Of a stretch of DNA of 34,240 nt, positions 33,325 through 34,240 are shown one piece after another. Below the pieces are notes generated by a model. That model was not told the DNA's origin. It did no database searches and was given only the letters and a program-made list of their open reading frames with translations. Position 1 is the stretch's first letter, and the number at the start of each line of letters is the position of its first letter. A program made the position numbers and the translations under genes. The stretch covers positions 1 to 34,240 of the forward strand of contig JAOTYY010000013.1 of NCBI GenBank assembly GCA_029861595.1, given 5' to 3'. This DNA comes from Gammaproteobacteria bacterium (GTDB lineage: Bacteria > Pseudomonadota > Gammaproteobacteria > JAHELT01).

Positions 33325-33969
33325 ATGCCGCATAGAAAAGAACTGAAAGTAAAAATCGTCGATCACCCACTCGTGCAGCACAAGCTCACGTTGATGCGTC
33401 GCAGGGAAGAATCGACCTCCAAATTCCGGCAACTGATGCGCGAGATTTCGTTGCTGCTGGCTTACGAAGTCACCCGCGATCTTCCGCTCAGCACCCACGA
33501 GATAGATACACCGCTCGCGGCCATGGAAGCGCCGGTTCTGGCGGGCAAGAAATTATGCTTCGTGTCGGTGCTGCGCGCCGGCAATGGTTTGCTCGACGGC
33601 ATGCTCGATCTATTGCCCTCGGCGCGGGTCGGCCATGTCGGCCTGTACCGCGATCCGGAAACGCTGGTTGCGGTCGAGTACTACTACAAAGTTCCGCAGG
33701 ACATCGGCGACCGTCTGGTGATCGTCGTCGACCCGATGCTGGCCACCGCTAATTCGGCGATCGCCGCAGTGCAGCGTCTCAAGCAGAGTGGCGCGAAGCG
33801 CCTCAAGTTCGTGTGCCTGCTGGCGGCCCCGGAAGGTGTGCGCGCATTCAACGGGGCTCACCCGGACGTGGAACTCTACACTGCGGCAGTGGACGAACGA
33901 CTCGATGAGCACGGCTATATCGTGCCGGGATTAGGCGATGCGGGTGATCGGATTTACGGAACCAAGTAA
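33325..33969 (+). CDS. upp: Uracil phosphoribosyltransferase
   Basis: Transfers ribose-5-phosphate from PRPP to uracil to give UMP; in the URC route this is the first step (URC6). At 214 residues it is near the usual 208. Matches include [30 protein letters not shown], the PRPP loop [16 protein letters not shown], and the C-terminal [19 protein letters not shown]. The PRPP loop normally reads DPMLATGGS; here GG is AN. ATG 33325 is chosen because AGGAG lies 7 bases upstream; the frame extends back into urc4. It is the third gene of the urc operon and is followed by an inverted repeat. Confidence 0.93.
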   Translation: MPHRKELKVKIVDHPLVQHKLTLMRRREESTSKFRQLMREISLLLAYEVTRDLPLSTHEIDTPLAAMEAPVLAGKKLCFVSVLRAGNGLLDGMLDLLPSARVGHVGLYRDPETLVAVEYYYKVPQDIGDRLVIVVDPMLATANSAIAAVQRLKQSGAKRLKFVCLLAAPEGVRAFNGAHPDVELYTAAVDERLDEHGYIVPGLGDAGDRIYGTK

Positions 33970-34060
33970 CCCCTCACCCTTATCCCCAAGCAGAGTTGCA
34001 GCAATAGCCTTCACCGCCTGCCATTGTCTCCCCTCTCGGGGTTGGGGGTGAGGGCGGAGG
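33970..34060. terminator. Inverted repeat between convergent upp and enoyl-CoA hydratase genes
   Basis: The left part ccctcacccttatcccc (from 33972) pairs imperfectly (13 of 17) with ggggttgggggtgaggg (about 34038-34054). It sits between convergent genes and can serve as a bidirectional terminator. Its C/T-rich then G-rich wording resembles intergenic repeats common in gammaproteobacteria, so it may be one copy of a genome-wide element. Confidence 0.5.
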
Positions 34061-34075
34061 AACGCTCATTCACCC

Positions 34076-34240
34076 TTGAACTGCGGCTCGCGCTTTTCGA
34101 AAAAAGCCGCTGCGCCTTCCTGATTATCACGTGTCATGTGTGCCTGAACCACGGACTCGATCTCGAAATTGAGCGCGGTATCCAATGACGATTGTTGTGC
34201 CGCGTCGATCATTACTTTATGCAACTGTACGGCAATGGGC
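34076..34240 (-). CDS. Enoyl-CoA hydratase/isomerase family protein (3' part only)
   Basis: Only the last 54 codons are in the window; the 5' end lies beyond the right edge. The end reads MTRDNQEGAAAFFEKREPQF, the classic crotonase-family C-terminus (D..EG..AF.EKR.P.F), preceded by ALNFEIESVVQA. Enzymes of this family hydrate or isomerise enoyl-CoA esters. The catalytic Glu residues and oxyanion loop are outside the window, so the exact activity cannot be named. It is convergent with upp. Confidence 0.88.

Noticed and set aside
1-34240. CRISPR arrays, tRNA/rRNA genes, insertion sequences, attachment sites
   Set aside because: No regularly spaced direct repeats, cloverleaf-like segments, transposase motifs or flanking target duplications were recognised. 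A tRNA and Rfam covariance scan would be decisive.

Overview
The window looks like a chromosomal segment of a GC-rich gammaproteobacterium-like organism. This rests on type II secretion genes, a GlyGly-CTERM sorting tail, LuxR/NarL and Crp/Fnr regulators, and typical proteobacterial gene sizes; a closer placement is not possible from sequence alone. There is no rRNA, tRNA, CRISPR array or recognisable insertion sequence.

Layout. (1) 1-4736, plus strand: gspE (5' end cut by the window, with an acidic repeated N-terminal extension), gspF, and a subtilisin-like protease with a rhombosortase-type GlyGly-CTERM tail, a plausible substrate of the same secretion machinery. (2) 5128-9506: a PilZ-like protein, then a membrane hybrid histidine kinase (minus) and a NarL-type response regulator (minus) flanking a plus-strand relative of animal haem peroxidases/cyclooxygenases that appears to have lost its haem histidines. 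A three-copy operator-like motif lies between the kinase and the pseudo-peroxidase. (3) 9531-16091, minus strand: a tightly packed run encoding a 2-hydroxyglutarate-oxidase-like flavoprotein, the small and large subunits of a divergent B12-dependent acyl-CoA mutase, a MeaB GTPase chaperone fused to a hotdog thioesterase, a frameshifted HDAC/acetylpolyamine deacetylase, and an agmatinase-family ureohydrolase. (4) 16116-21630, minus strand: a signalling operon with a DUF4153/DUF4173 membrane protein, a Ser/Thr kinase, a small secreted protein, a Tll0287-like c-haem sensor with HAMP, and a class III nucleotide cyclase. The kinase and the cyclase each carry two copies of the same roughly 55-residue C-terminal module. 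(5) 21773-28159: an amidase, an MFS transporter broken by two amber codons, a PAS histidine kinase, a bacteriohemerythrin with two compensating frame shifts, and a Crp/Fnr regulator. (6) 28337-33969: a dienelactone-hydrolase-like protein and cytosine deaminase (minus), divergent from urc1-urc4-upp (plus), together the core of the reductase-independent URC uracil catabolic route. The window ends in the 3' part of an enoyl-CoA hydratase gene.

How it works together. The pyrimidine block reads as cytosine -> uracil -> UMP -> URC ring opening. The mutase block has its own dedicated chaperone and thioesterase, but its active-site residues fit none of the characterised acyl-CoA mutases I can recall, so its substrate is open. 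The kinase/cyclase operon is the strongest candidate for an undescribed system: a periplasmic haem sensor, a phosphorylation output and a cyclic-nucleotide output share a common protein module. Several genes (HDAC-like, hemerythrin, MFS) are broken. The indels in the first two are single-base and most sit in short same-base runs, so sequencing error must be excluded before calling them pseudogenes.
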